A DNA stretch of 64,000 bases, taken from the NCBI GenBank assembly GCA_012934845.2, contig WNNJ02002553.1:186001-250000 (forward strand), given 5' to 3'. The translations under genes and the position numbers were made by a program. Each line of letters opens with the position of its first letter. The stretch's first letter is position 1. The DNA comes from Pomphorhynchus laevis (taxonomy: Eukaryota; Acanthocephala; Palaeacanthocephala; Echinorhynchida; Pomphorhynchidae). The notes under the pieces are model-generated. The model ran no database searches. It had not been told where the DNA came from and saw only the letters and a program-made list of their open reading frames with translations. Positions 40,630 through 51,822 of the stretch are shown piece by piece.

Positions 40630-42480
40630 TTATGTGCAGATAGAATAGAATTTATTTTATGTGGCAAATATGGACGGAACCACTTTAAGGTCCACAAATA
40701 AATAAAAGAAAAATATCAAATTCAGTACTGTACATTGGCAAAATATATGTAAAAGATGCAATAAGTCAGGTTAATCTTTAGCATTGCCAATAATGAATTT
40801 TGTTTTTAATGGACAAAATATATACGCCAGAAGTTCAGATGTGAAATGAAGAGATATCAGGTCAGATTTTGCGGGAAGGAGATCATTTGAATTAAAATGA
40901 ACTGTTTGAATGTGTGACAGGAGGAAGTGGAGCTATTTTTAACTGGAAGACGGTTTCATCCTAGTAGCCCAGAAACATGGTATACGCAGAGGCCGTAATT
41001 AATGCAATCTAGGAATGACTAAGAAACATATGTGACTGGATCGTAGAGTTAGAGAAGAAATATGGACTGAGTCGTAGGATGAAAGTTTAGTAAGTGCATG
41101 GTGACTTGTTAAGAAATGCTAGGCCAATTAAGAAGCAATAGATGGCAAGACATGATCAAAGCGTCGGAGCGTAATAAGATACGAATGGCTGTGTGGAACT
41201 GGAGTTGAAGAGAGCGTTGTAAGGTTTTGGGTGAGTTGACTAATAAACTCAGACAATAGTCCAGTTGCGGGAAGAGAAGTGAGGAAAATAGTTGTCTGCA
41301 GATGTGCGGATTAACTATTCTACGAATACGCCAAAGGTAACGGAAAAGAAAATGACAGGAACGAAAAATTTTGCAAGCAAAGGATAAAATAGAAAGATTG
41401 TTATCAAAACAAACCCCCATATATTTCAAATGATCGGCAATAGGGAGAAATTTATTATTAAGAAATACAGGGAGTAAATAAATATCACGTTGAGGGGAGT
41501 CAGCCAAAATACGCTATATGTTTCGTAGTCGATGATCATCATAATTGAATTAAGGTAATTAGAAATTGCGATTAAGTATTGTGTAACACAAGGCTACATC
41601 ACCAATATTGGAGGAGCGAGAATTAGGATATAAAAGGATACCAACTGCATATTGCATGAAGTTAAAACCAAACGGTTGTGTTATACCCGACAAGTCATCA
41701 ACAAGAAGATAGAAAATAATGGGGCCAATGGCGGATCCTTGAGGGACGCCGGGTGTAAGAGTAGATGAACATGAAAAGGTTGAGTCACAATGGACGGATA
41801 AGGTGTGCTCGGAGAGGTAGGATGCGAACTACGCAAGTGTTGCAATAGAAGCTGTAGCGATGAAGAAAGCAAGATATGAGAAGTCAATGGTTAACTATAT
41901 CGAAGGCTACTGAAAGGTCGAGAGAAATAACAACACTTCTAAAACAGCGGTAGCATAGAAGTTTATATTATGTCGTTTCGGTGGAATGGTTTTAACATTA
42001 AGCAGACTAAAAAGGTGAATATAAGTTTGAAGAGGAAAGACACGAATTGACTCAAGATTGGACGAGACGTTTGAGAAGTTTAGAGATATCTGGGATGTTA
42101 AGTACTCCATCTGGGATGGAGTACTGGAATTGAGTGACTATTTCTTAAATAGACGACGAATGAATGCGGCCTTCCAGGAAGAAGAGAAAGTGCTGCTTCT
42201 AATGGAAGTATTAAAGAAGGTGGTTAGGAAAGAGGGAATGAGAGGACATATTAGCTAAAGAAGATAAGTTGGAATTGAGTCTAGCTGGGAATACGAGTTT
42301 TTCAGAGGTAGTAGAGTAGATGAAACCTTCTCAATGGATACAGACAGAAGATGGAACAGTTCAGGAAGAAAAGGGAAGGATGGTATAGAAAAGGGAACTA
42401 GTGAATAGTGATAAAGATGACGCAGCTGTGACGACGGGCAAGATATCAGGTTTATAAGCAAAGGTTTATATTGCATTTAC
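40630..42480 (-). mobile_element. Old L2-like LINE relic (family F-like)
   Basis: Minus-strand pieces: RT region (42476-42255: FPFLPELFHLLSVSIEKVSSTLLPL; about 42110-41890), a box B-like stretch near 41740 (decayed GVPQGS..GPIIFYLLVDDLS), FDNNLSILSF and LLFPQLDYCLSLLVNSPKT (41507-41109), and a terminal block CATATTTGCCACATAAAATAAATTCTATTCTAT at about 40630-40680. The (TTCTA) tail matches family F. Many breaks; 5'-truncated. Confidence 0.65.
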
Positions 42481-42566
42481 CTGTGCAAAGCATAAACTGA
42501 ATTGAATATAAACTAAAGTGAACAGTTTGGTTTCAAAATACCACGTGGTTTAAAAACACGCTTTTT

Positions 42567-42710
42567 ATGTACGATGACTATCCCGAGGAAATGTCTTATA
42601 GAGAGTCAGTTTCTCTTTTCAATGATGAGGAATGGATGTATTTTACCGATTATTTGGCAGATTTCAGTGGAAAAGTAACATTAATAATATTAAACTTCAA
42701 GGTTTTGAAC
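42567..42710 (+). other. Possible coding exon, unidentified
   Basis: Frame MYDDYPEEMSYRESVSLFNDEEWMYFTDYLADFSGK followed by GTAACA, a possible donor. Composition is more protein-like than the surroundings, but no family is recognised and no partner exon found. It could be chance. Confidence 0.2.
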
Positions 42711-43029
42711 AGAGAAATTATTGTGAAAAAAATATATTGTCAAATATAAAATATTCGACAATATATTGAGTATATTCCACATATATATAATACTTAATAT
42801 ATTAAGTATTTACATGTTTGAATTAATATTTTGTAATAATAGTTGGTTCATCATAATGGTTCATCATCAGACAGCGAACCATATATAATAATAGAAAGAA
42901 CTATGTAAATGACGAAAATTGATGAATCATCAATTCTTGATGCAGAAGCGATATTCTTAATTCCCAAAAATCCTACAAAAAAATGAATAAAAAAAGAAAG
43001 GAAAATTAACAAATATTAACAAGTATTTA

Positions 43030-43167
43030 TTACAGTTCGTTGTTATCAACTTCTCCGTCGCTGTCGTCTTCATTATTGTCCTCATCAGAGTCCATGTTTA
43101 CGTCATCGTCCTCATCCTCTATGACGTGAAGACTGATGTCGTCATCGCTGCTCTCATCAACGTCGAG
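43030..43167 (-). CDS. Last exon of an unidentified minus-strand gene: acidic tail
   Basis: After an AG acceptor (43168-43169) the minus strand reads LDVDESSDDDISLHVIEDED... and ends DSDGEVDNNEL and TAA: 45 residues, about half Asp/Glu. It joins in phase 0 to the exon at 43231-43307. Acidic C-termini are common in nuclear and chromatin proteins. I do not recognise the protein. Confidence 0.55.
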   Translation of the reverse strand, partial: LDVDESSDDDISLHVIEDEDDDVNMDSDEDNNEDDSDGEVDNNEL

Positions 43168-43230
43168 CTTTACATTCCATAGTTAACAAATATTAACGAA
43201 TATTATCAAGTTTATAAGACTGTTAAGCAC

Positions 43231-43307
43231 CTCATACATGCCAATTAACCTGTCGTAATAATGTTCCCAAAGTCTTTCAATCATCTTATCCTGACAAGTT
43301 AAATGCA
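43231..43307 (-). CDS. Internal exon of the same unidentified gene
   Basis: Between acceptor AAG (43308-43310) and donor GTGCTT (43230-43225) the frame reads HLTCQDKMIERLWEHYYDRLIGMYE, a charged, helix-like segment. Intron phases fit both neighbours (enters with 2 bases, leaves in phase 0); the flanking introns are 51 and 63 bp. This would give ...SAHIK-V-HLTCQDK...GMYE-LDVDESS.... Confidence 0.5.
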
Positions 43308-43358
43308 CTTGTGTGCGTTTAACTCTGAAACTCTACGCTAACAAATCTCTAAATATAC

Positions 43359-43403
43359 CTTTTATATGAGCACTTTCAATACGTTTTCTCTTATTTCGTC
43401 CTT
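43359..43403 (-). CDS. Upstream exon of the same unidentified gene, NLS-like
   Basis: Between an AG acceptor (43404-43405) and donor GTATAT (43358-43353) the frame reads GRNKRKRIESAHIK, with a basic cluster that could be a nuclear localisation signal. A possible still earlier exon ends near 43554 (...FIQFRDTFSLYSTF, donor GTAAAC), and a 28-codon open segment lies at about 43910-43995. Both are uncertain. Confidence 0.4.
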
Positions 43404-43995
43404 CTGCGAGATAAATGCAGTAATTCAATTACGATATGATAGTTCCTGTCTCACTTTTAATCTAAATTATCGAAACCATATTTCAGGGTTAAAAATTTGA
43501 AATTTTTGAGGCTTTTGGAATTTGGACAATCGGAAATACACTGATCGGATAGTTTACTGAATGTTGAATATAAAGAAAAAGTATCTCGGAATTGGATAAA
43601 AATCAGCAGGAATATCTTTCTATCACAACAAAAACGAATTATTTATGTTGATGCCGCAAAACATTTTTCTTCTCTTTTGATAATAAAAACAGATTATAAT
43701 AATTTTTGTAATGATTTTTGTGATTTTTTATTAAAAAATTACAAAAGTTATTACGAAAAATCACAAAAAGCGATACTGACGTGCAAATAAAATGCAATCG
43801 CATCCTTCTCCTTAAATATTGAATGAGACTCCAGTGTTTTTAATCGTTAGTATGAATTTTTGACGTTTTAAAGTTTTTAAAGTCGATCGATAAAAATCAT
43901 TAGTTTATATTACCTTGATATTTCGATTGTCTGTAGTGTGGATTTTTGGGCTCGCGACGTAAAACGTTTGAGGAACATTTGTGTGACAATTACCC

Positions 43996-45525
43996 TGTTG
44001 TGCTCAATAATTATTAAACTTTAGTGCGATAGGATAATTCCTTTCTCGTTTTTCGTTTTTTTTAATATAATGTAATTTTCAGCAGTCCTATGTTTTGCTT
44101 TGATCCGACAAATATTAGCTTAGACAAATTATATTTTACAAAATTAATTCCATTTTATTATTTTTGTAATAAACTATTTAACTTATTTTTAGAAAAGCTA
44201 AAATAACATTAAGATTTCTCTCTTGTCTACACCGGGTCAAATATGTACAACATATTTTTGCAAAAATAAAAATATTTTTTATATTTGTCTGTTCGTGTTA
44301 AAATTTCGTTCTTTGCAGCAAAGAATCGTATGGTAATTTAAAATTGATAAAGCCAAAATAAAATTTTTTATAAAAAATATAAAAATATTTCTATTTTATT
44401 AGAAAAAAGAAATTTGAATGGATCTTATAAATCTAAACAATTTTCGGTTTCCTGTTCACCCCTGTGACTGTAGTCTTATCTTGAAAGGTAATGTGAAAGG
44501 AAAAATATAAAATTGTTGCTAGTTCTTCTGTTATTCATAAAAGAAGATGAAGTCTAATCGCAATTCAATATTAAATACAATCTGCGTTAGTTATTAGACC
44601 ACAATTGGCTTAAATATTTCTTCTCTGCTATTTGTTCTGCAAAAACAATTAAAATTTTACCAATTAAGTATTTTGATTGAATAAGAAGCAGTCAATGTAT
44701 ATTTTTAAATGTCATTATTTATTTGTCATCATCAAAATGAAAAACATTTACATAAAAGCTAATTTATTTATTAATTATTAATTTTCTTAATAAATCTTAA
44801 ACGCTTTTAAATTACTTTACTAATTTCTAATTGGTTTTCTTATACATGGTTTTATTTGTGTACTAAAAAATTTATATTGTAAAAATAATACTTTTGAGCT
44901 TTATGAAGTCGACTGGCTAAAATATTATTTTATTACATAAAATAATATCCTAATCTACCAAAAAGTTAAACAAGTTGTCACTTGAAAGTTTTAATTTAGT
45001 TTAAATTGAATAACCTTTCGAGCGAAAAATATATTTCTTATATGTTATGTTGTTTATACTTTGTATACTTTAATATACGAATTATTTTTTTAAAGATTAT
45101 TTTTTTTGTAATTTGAATTTAGAGACCATTTTACAACTATCTAAAATATAAGATACGTAAAATTGAAGGAATGCAATGTATTCGTTTGTATTTTTTGTGA
45201 TTTTGACATCAAAGTGGAAACTTTATAATCGTAAATATTTGAAATAAACTTAATGTTAAATATCAAACAGCTAATTTATCGACAAAATTTTACCTGCCGA
45301 ATTTTATCTAGAAATAAGATAAAAAAAATCATTTGTGATTTTTCACATATCTCAAATAATATATTTTGAATGTGCATTGAATATATGTTGTGTATGCGTT
45401 TAAAGAATAGTTTGTATATTTGAAGATATAATAATTATTACAACACAAGGGTTTAGCCGCATGAGCTGTTTTGCCGGCTTATCTATAGCTGAACGACAGT
45501 AAAATGTATATGTCAAAATAAAATT
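43996..45525. other. AT-rich stretch, no gene seen
   Basis: Contains a perfect 12-bp-arm inverted repeat at 44922-44948 (ATATTATTTTAT, loop TAC). Exons of the minus-strand gene ending at 43030 might lie here but I could not identify them. Confidence 0.4.
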
Positions 45526-45746
45526 AAAAACTGTCAGATTCTTGGGTATGTAGTATTATTATATTTGATGATATAATAATTTGTATGTTTTATTTGAATA
45601 TATAAGAATAATAAGAAATTTATTATTCGAATATACAAATTTGAATGTACAAATTTTGAGTAAGACATGCTTCAGCTTGTCGAACTAGAGGGTTGCCTAT
45701 CATTAAAAGAATAAAATAAAAACTGTCAGATTCTTGGGTATGTAGT
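45526..45746. repeat. 29-bp direct repeat pair
   Basis: AAAAACTGTCAGATTCTTGGGTATGTAGT is present at 45526-45554 and again at 45718-45746. Between them, ATATACAAATTTGAATGTACAAATTTTGAGTAAGACATGCTTCAGCTTGTCGAA resembles 50465-50515 on the far side of element F. Confidence 0.75.
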
Positions 45747-46218
45747 TTGAACGCTGCATTGATCAGGAAGAGCAATCCAATTACGGACTGATCTTTGGAA
45801 CTCCTTGATCTTATTTGTGCATACCAACTCTTCATGTAGCATTTTTCACACTTTCAGGGCTTGATACGACAGTTCGCACACACTCAGGCATTTCCCATGA
45901 TCTTTGGTTCTAAGACACAAACTATGACCTCATTGACAACTGCGTTTATATTTGTAATTTGTATAATTAGTAATTATAATTTGTGTATTCGTCTATAATT
46001 TGTATATTTTATTTGAACATATAAATATATAAATATATATTATATATTAAACTTATATATAACATAAGTTATAGAATAGAATAGAATTTATTTAGAGTGG
46101 CCTTTGTGGTAAAATAGAACCACTTACAAGCCCACTATAAAAATTAAAAGACAAGTTTACGTCCGATGAATGTTTGAACTTGTATGTAGATTTATTGAAT
46201 TGATTGCGGCTGAAAGTA

Positions 46219-47453
46219 TTATTTTAGTTCGTTTGCAAGAAGTATGGCGATCAAGGAAGTTTTGAAGTGTTTAAGCGACGTCAATGATTTTGTGTCTCTA
46301 GGAAGTTTGTTCCAAAGGCGTGGTGCAGCGATGGTGAACGCACGATATCCGTGATTACCGTTGTGACGGGGGACGAAAAGCGAGTAGGAGCGATGAATTC
46401 TTAGGGAGAGATGAGTCGTCATATAGGATGCGCTATCAGGAAGATATAGATAAGGAGGTTTGTGCCGGAATTTGATTTACCATGTAAGTGTGAGAATTTG
46501 AGAGGTTATGCGGCTCGGAATGTCGATCCTGTTAAGGATGCGGAGGGTGTTGGAGATGTGGTCGTACTTGCGAAGGCGGAAGATGACTCTAGCAGCCGTG
46601 TGCAGAATCCTTTGTAAATAGTGAAATTGATATGCTGGACAGTTTACGATAAGACCTAAGCAATATTCTAGACGAGGCATGAAAAGGCTGGAGATTAAAA
46701 TAGCTCTCGATTTGACGTCGAGGTTTCTACAGACACTTCGGATGTCACGGAGGATAAGGGATCATGAACTGATCTTGCTACGAATGAAAGGCAGAAACGA
46801 GAGATTATTGTCAAAAGGGACACCGAGGATTGTCATGATAGTCACTTCTGGTAGACGGAAATTGTGTATGCATACTGGAAAATCGAGGGTGTAAGAGTGG
46901 CGCGATGTTATCCACATCATGTTAGATTTCTCGTTGTTTAAAAACATACGGATTGAACAAAGATATGCGTGAATAGCAGAGAGGCAAGACGATGCATCGG
47001 AAGCGAGGTTGGATGCAGATGTGAGTGTGCATGATGCATAGATTACTATATCGTCAGCGTACTGAATAACTTCAAAGCTGAAAGGGACCACGATGGAAGA
47101 TAAATCACCAAGAAGACGGGTGAAAAGAAGCGGCCCTATAACGGATCCTTGTGGTACACCGCAGCTGAGAGTACCGGCGCAGAAGAGTTGGAGTTGGAGA
47201 CTACATGATAAGAGCGATTTGAGAGGTAAAATTTGAACCAAGAAATGACATGAGACGAGAAGCAGTAACGTTGTCTGAGACATGAGAGAAGTATAGTGTG
47301 ATCAACTACATCAAAGGCGGAGGATAAATCAAGTGAAATTACAAGGCTTACTAGATTTTTGTCAAGAGCAAGAAGTAGATCATTGGAGAGTTTTGTGCAT
47401 GCGGTCATAGTAGAATGTTGTGGTTGATATGCTGATTGAAAAGGTGGAAACAT
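46219..47453 (-). pseudogene. LINE ORF2, RT palm to C-terminus, family F
   Basis: Pieces in order: MFPPFQSAYQPQHSTMTACTKLSNDLLLALDKNLVSLVISLDLSSAFDVVDHTILL (47453-47136; motif A), GTLSCGVPQGSVIGPLLFTRLLGDLSS and VIQYADDIVIYAS (47283-46762; B and C, catalytic residues intact), PRLEYCLGLIVNCPAYQFHYLQRILHTAARVIFRLRKYDHIS (46680-46477), and YSLFVPRHNGNHGYRAFTIAAPRLWNKLPRDTKS (46422-46219). The L2 hallmarks are all present but each transition is a frameshift or stop. Confidence 0.8.
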
Positions 47454-47498
47454 AGAATTTGATGATATGTAATTGCTTACCTGTCTGAGGATGAGACG

Positions 47499-48836
47499 CT
47501 AGAAAAGTTTTGAGATGGTCGGAAGGTTTGATATTGGTCTATAGGAGGAGGCGGAACTTGGATCAAGATGATGCTTCTTTAATAATGGGCGAACTATGAC
47601 ATGTTTGAACGACGAAGGGTAGTGTGATAAATGGATAGACATGTTGAAGACACTTGTGAGATAAGGGCTGATGGTGTCACTTAGTAACTTTAGAATGTAT
47701 GTTGGAACAGGATCGAGAGGAGAGGTTGAATTGGGTAATCGTGCTAGGGCATCAGATACGCTTTCGATAGATAAAATTGAAAAGTGAAACAGTTCAGTAT
47801 GATATGGGGCAAGGTAGGAGAAACTAGAAGATAATGGTACGTGGATTGAGGTCAAAGTTCGAGCTATTTTGCGTTGCAAATGAGATGCGAATTCGTTGGA
47901 AGAGATAGAGATAGACGTGACGGATTTGTTTCTACCCAAAAGGTTATTAATGGATTTCCACGTGTATTGATGATTGCTACGCAAAGATATTTTGCTTTGC
48001 CAGTATGAGGAGCATTTTGAGTTCAAAAGATATCGGTATTTGCGTCGAAATTCGAGGTATTCTGAGTAAGATGAGTTTAATAGCTCGGTGATATTACGAC
48101 GACGGAATCTTGAGTGCATTCGGTGAAGGTGTCGTAAGGATCGCTTGGCTCTTCGGCAATCGCTATCGAACCAGGGCGCTCCTGACTGACGGCGAGGCGT
48201 ACATTGTTTGAACGGCAAAATCATATCGAGTATGCCAATAAGTTCAGTGCTGTACATGTTGGTTAAGTCGTCAAGTGAAGTGTTAGTAAAGGCGGCAAAA
48301 ATTAGGAGTGGGGACGAGAGAAGGTTTATACGCAAGATATTTAGATCAAGTTGTTTCCATGGACGATATATATGGGAATGAGTAGGGTGTGGAGGATCAT
48401 TGGTTTTAATGTTAATGGTGAGAAGGTAATGGTCGGATAGGCCCACATCTTTCACAGAAACGGTGCTGCAAGTAGACGATGATCGAACAAAGATGCAATC
48501 AATGTTGCCACCTTGGATATGAGTGGATTCAGTAGGGATATATCTGAAGCCAAAGTCTGATAATGTCTTGAGTAGGTGTGACGAGTGAGCGCATGATGGT
48601 CTGTCAAGTCGAATGTTGAGGTCACTAAGAATAATGACGGGAGATGGTGTAATGCTTAGGTTAGAGAGCATATCAAAGAGTTCGTCAAAGAATGTAAGAC
48701 ATGGCGCAGATGAGCCTGGTCGATAGATAAGGGCGAAACAAATTCGTCTACTGAAGTGTATAGCGTTAAAGCACATCAGCTCGAATGACGTAGGGGCAAC
48801 TGGAAAGTTTAGAACATGTAACGATATAGCGGGCAA
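47499..48836 (-). pseudogene. LINE ORF2, endonuclease to RT N-terminus, family F
   Basis: 445 residues: ALIYRPGSSAPCLTFFDELFDML, VIILSDLNIRLDRPS (the usual GDFN reads SDLN; Asp and Asn kept, Gly and Phe lost), THIQGGNIDCIFV, VGLSDHYLLTI, GAPWFDSDCRRAKRSLRHLHRMH, WKSINNLLGR, LPNSTSPLDPVPTYILKLL, FKHVIVRPLLKKHHLDPSSASSYRPISNLPTISKLF. Arrangement and phrases are L2-type. The ORF2 N-terminus is at 49148-48954 (NIGLINIRSLLHKLELALEVF...LCLTES), separated by a single in-frame TGA. Confidence 0.8.
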
Positions 48837-49228
48837 AGAAAAGGAAAGTAGACCACCATGGTTGATTCTTCCTGGATCACCATGTCGAGCACGTTCGGCA
48901 ACGTTTAGGTTAAGCGATACGAGTCTTCGAATGGATATGTCGTTTGTGGAATGTCAAGATTCAGTTAGGCAGAGAAGTGAAAGTGAGTTATTTTGGAAGA
49001 CTTCGAGAGCAAGTTCAAGTTTGTGAAGTAAGGAACGAATGTTGATGAGACCGATGTTAAGTGAGTATTTAGAAGGAGAATTTAGGGAGGATGATTTGGA
49101 GTTAAATGGCGCGAAACAACCCAAGGAAGAGGAGGGAGAATCAGACAATTTTCGCCTCGTTGTTGTTTGCGATTTATCATGATGTCATATTGAGGGTGGT
49201 GATATATTTGGTTGAATTTCGGCGGAGA

Positions 49229-49540
49229 TTAAATGATTTTTTTTTGCAAACGAATAACTCGGTTATTGCGAATTATAAATTTATGCGAAGGATCCGCCAA
49301 ACGTTTTTCGTGTAATTGTTTCCCGAGTAATTTTAGTGCTTTCACCTCAGGTGGTGAGAGATCCGGGCTTACATAAGCGTTGTGAAATCGAGTCGATTCT
49401 CTCAGTTTGTAGGCATTATTCAGAATTGACGTGGTGGTTGCTTCATCAGATGTAACAAGTATCCACGGAGGAATATCTTGACGTTTTGCAGGGAGTCGGC
49501 GTAAATACAAACGACATGTGGATGCACAAGACACCTTCAA
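49229..49540 (-). pseudogene. LINE ORF1 C-terminal half, family F
   Basis: 103 residues in the same frame as 50374-49562, after a TAA: RNA-recognition-like strand PPWILVTSDEATTTSILNNAYKLRES, then a helical C-terminal domain (DLSPPEVKALKLLGKQLHEKRLADPSHKFIIRNNRVIRL). It resembles the two-part C-terminus of LINE ORF1 proteins. Confidence 0.65.
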
Positions 49541-49561
49541 CGATGCGATAAGATCCGATAC

Positions 49562-50374
49562 TTAAGCAAGATCGTCTGATGAATTAGGTAGTCCGCGTAT
49601 TATTACGTTTGACAAGCGCCGTTGTTGCCTATCACATGCTTGAATTATTGTTAGGGGCGATGTTGATTGACTATCGAATTGAGATGTTGCGAGTACTGAG
49701 CGAGTCACTTCTTTGCGGATAATAGATGCGAAAGTTTGACGAGGTATTAAGAACTCTGGATTAGAAGTTGGCACAGAAGGCGAAGAAGTGATATTGAGAG
49801 ATTCTATTCTTGTTTGTAGATCATTAATAGAGGAATTGGCGCTCGTTAACGACTCTTTTAAGTCGGATAATAACTTAGCGGAACATAACCCACACAGAAA
49901 ATCTCGTGTGAAAAATTCCCTGGAAACTTGGCATGACACTTTTACGGAAGAATATATCGGACAATCCAACGCGGTACACTTTAAATCTAGTGAAACAAAC
50001 TCCCCTTGTGTGATAATAGGTGACAAGGATGGTAATACACGGTTTGGAATCTGTATAGCGCTAGCAGCAAGAGAAGGATTGAATTGCAACACAGAATCTC
50101 CAAGACGAGTTGTTGAGATGTCGTTATAGAGTAATATGAAATTTTCACTATTTAGAGGTAGATGGCTTTCTTCAGATCGTGATCGGTTTATTTCTTTAGA
50201 ATTACCGTTTTCACAGTTTTGAGCATAACAGTCCACGCAAGTACGACCAGCTTTAGCACAGATGCAACTTCGACATATTGAGTTTTTACTGTTACAGGAA
50301 CAGCAACGTGAAGAAGTAGACATTACTCGGTTGGATGTTCTTGAAATAGTTTTGCTTGCATTCGTTTGCTCCAT
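49562..50374 (-). CDS. LINE ORF1 protein with nine-cysteine motif, family F (N-terminal 270 residues)
   Basis: Residues 23-56 form a motif CC-x-C-x6-C-x2-C-x-C-x6-C-x2-C-x4-C-x-N, identical in spacing to the start of the R2/HERO-like protein at 20168. A second zinc pattern follows near 130-165 (LKCTALDC...FLCGLCSAKL, compare FLCGFC in families A and G). Then a short coiled-coil-like stretch (LKESLTSANSSINDLQTRIESLN) and the start of an RNA-recognition-like core (RRLSNVIIRGLP). The frame ends at a TAA and resumes in frame at 49540-49229 (LYLRRLPAKRQDIPPWILVTSDEATTTSILNNA...IIRNNRVIRL), so one nonsense change separates two halves of ORF1. Met18, just before the Cys motif, is an alternative start. 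Confidence 0.8.
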   Translation of the reverse strand: MEQTNASKTISRTSNRVMSTSSRCCSCNSKNSICRSCICAKAGRTCVDCYAQNCENGNSKEINRSRSEESHLPLNSENFILLYNDISTTRLGDSVLQFNPSLAASAIQIPNRVLPSLSPIITQGEFVSLDLKCTALDCPIYSSVKVSCQVSREFFTRDFLCGLCSAKLLSDLKESLTSANSSINDLQTRIESLNITSSPSVPTSNPEFLIPRQTFASIIRKEVTRSVLATSQFDSQSTSPLTIIQACDRQQRRLSNVIIRGLPNSSDDLA

Positions 50375-50464
50375 TGTAATTTGTGTATGTTTATCAGAAA
50401 CTGTATGTTATTTTATCTCAAACGTTTTTTATAATTATATAATATATATTATATATTATATACA

Positions 50465-50515
50465 TTATAAATTAGAATATACAAATTTGGAGTAATAGAT
50501 GCTTCGGCTTGTCGA
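50465..50515. repeat. Right partner of a repeat also found left of element F
   Basis: ATATACAAATTTGGAGTAATAGATGCTTCGGCTTGTCGAA matches 45634-45682 with a few changes. The two sites enclose the F element and about 0.4 kb on its left. Confidence 0.6.
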
Positions 50516-51014
50516 AGATTAACAATAAATTGTATAAAATATATTTTATACAATAAAATATAAAAACAATAAATTTTAACAATAAAATATATTTTAAAAT
50601 ATATTTTATACAATAAAATATAAAAATTTTCTCAGATATTTTAATCTTAAATATTTTAATTTTATTTACGTTGTTGTCAAAAATATTTAATATTTAATAT
50701 TAAAATTACATATTAAATTCTTAATGCTAAAATATTTATCTCTAAACGTGAACGTATTTTTATTTAATTATTTTTCAATGAAAAAGTTATTTGTAAATTT
50801 AGTTTAAAGTACAAAGTTTTACTTTTTAGTTTTTATTATTTATTAATAATTTAATTAATTTTTAATTTAATTTTGAAAGCATTTTGACTTTGTAATTCTA
50901 AGCACATTATAGCATTGTAACATTTTAAACATACCTTTGTCATTCAGGCCAACACTATTAGTAATTAATCAACGATAATTTGATAGGCTTTTATTATTGA
51001 AAAGCGTCTATGAT
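50516..51014. other. AT-rich stretch, no gene seen
   Basis: Repeated ATATTTTATACAATAAAATATAAAAA phrases; otherwise featureless. Confidence 0.5.
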
Positions 51015-51230
51015 GTACAAATTGTTAGTGCGAAAAATCGCTTGAAACTGTGGTCCAGGAGCCAAAGCTGGCTACGATTGATTTCAAATCCATATGTGCT
51101 GCTAAATGACTAGACTTCTACTGTATCACTACGAGACGCTCCTAACCACACAGCAGTCATCGTCAGTCGGATGAAGTGGTTATGGGTACGTTTCGACTGC
51201 TTTTGTGATAACTATAAAGACACCAGCAAT
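51015..51230. repeat. Dispersed repeat family R, copy 1
   Basis: ACAAATTGTTAGTGCGAAAAATCGCTTGAAACTGTGGTCCAGGAGCCAAAGCTGGCTACGATT ... GAGACGCTCCTAACCACACAGCAGTCATCGTCAGTCGGATGAAGTGG, repeated closely at 51376-51575. A more distant relative is at 53957-54240, and partial ones at 60141-60501 and 60671-60845. Confidence 0.8.
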
Positions 51231-51375
51231 TCCCCACGATGCTATTAGAAACTCAGGTGCATAAAGCGTTTTTACAGGCTTGTTGCGTAATTCTTTATAT
51301 AAGGCACAAATGCGTATCCGTTGGTTACAAGGGCACTGAATTTCTCACAGGATTCCGAAAGGAATGCGTTTTTTT

Positions 51376-51575
51376 ATAAATTGTTATTGCGAAAAATCGC
51401 TTGAAACTGTGGTCCAGGAGCCAAAGCTGGCTACGATTTTTAATCCAGATTTGCTGCTAAATAACTGGACTTCGATCATCAGCTCCATCAGTCTGATGTA
51501 TCACTTCGAGACGCTCCTAACCACACATCAGTCATCGTCAGTCGGATGAAGTGGTAAGGGGTGCGTTTATATATT
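51376..51575. repeat. Dispersed repeat family R, copy 2
   Basis: Second copy in direct orientation. It differs mainly by an insertion (ATCATCAGCTCCATCAGTCTG) that adds a small hairpin. Confidence 0.8.
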
Positions 51576-51609
51576 GTTCTATATATATTGTACTATATAT
51601 ATAGTTAGT

Positions 51610-51753
51610 TACGATTGTTGCTCAGTTTATGAGAAAACGGCAATTGATAAAAATGGATTTATTGATTTTAACATATCGATCATGAATCCAGGTGATCACC
51701 AGAAATATCAAGTAGTATCTAGAAAAAAACTAATAAAACATGGTACAAACAAA
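51610..51753 (+). other. Possible exon, unidentified
   Basis: Between a TTGCTCAG acceptor-like site and a GTACAAAC donor-like site the frame reads YEKTAIDKNGFIDFNISIMNPGDHQKYQVVSRKKLIKH. It stands out from the AT-rich surroundings but I recognise no family, and no partner exon is evident. Confidence 0.25.
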
Positions 51754-51822
51754 ATAAAAAGTGTTAACTGCCTAGTAAATGTATCAGAAATTATATTTGG
51801 ATCCGCATTTATGCTGGGTTAA

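Larger units (their letters stand above)
46075..50405 (-). mobile_element. L2-like LINE, family F, nearly full length, broken
   Basis: Minus strand: ORF1 (50374-49229, one in-frame TAA), ORF2 endonuclease (49148-48400) and RT (about 47900-46200), 3' UTR with hairpin GTGGT-TCTATTTT-ACCAC, AAAGGCCACTCTAAATAAA and a (TTCTA)n tail (46075-46095). ORF2 is cut into at least five frames, and the endonuclease has a TGA at the Trp of CLTES-W and SDLN in place of GDFN. The 5' end, TGTATGTTTATCAGAAAC, resembles that of family A. Confidence 0.85.
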
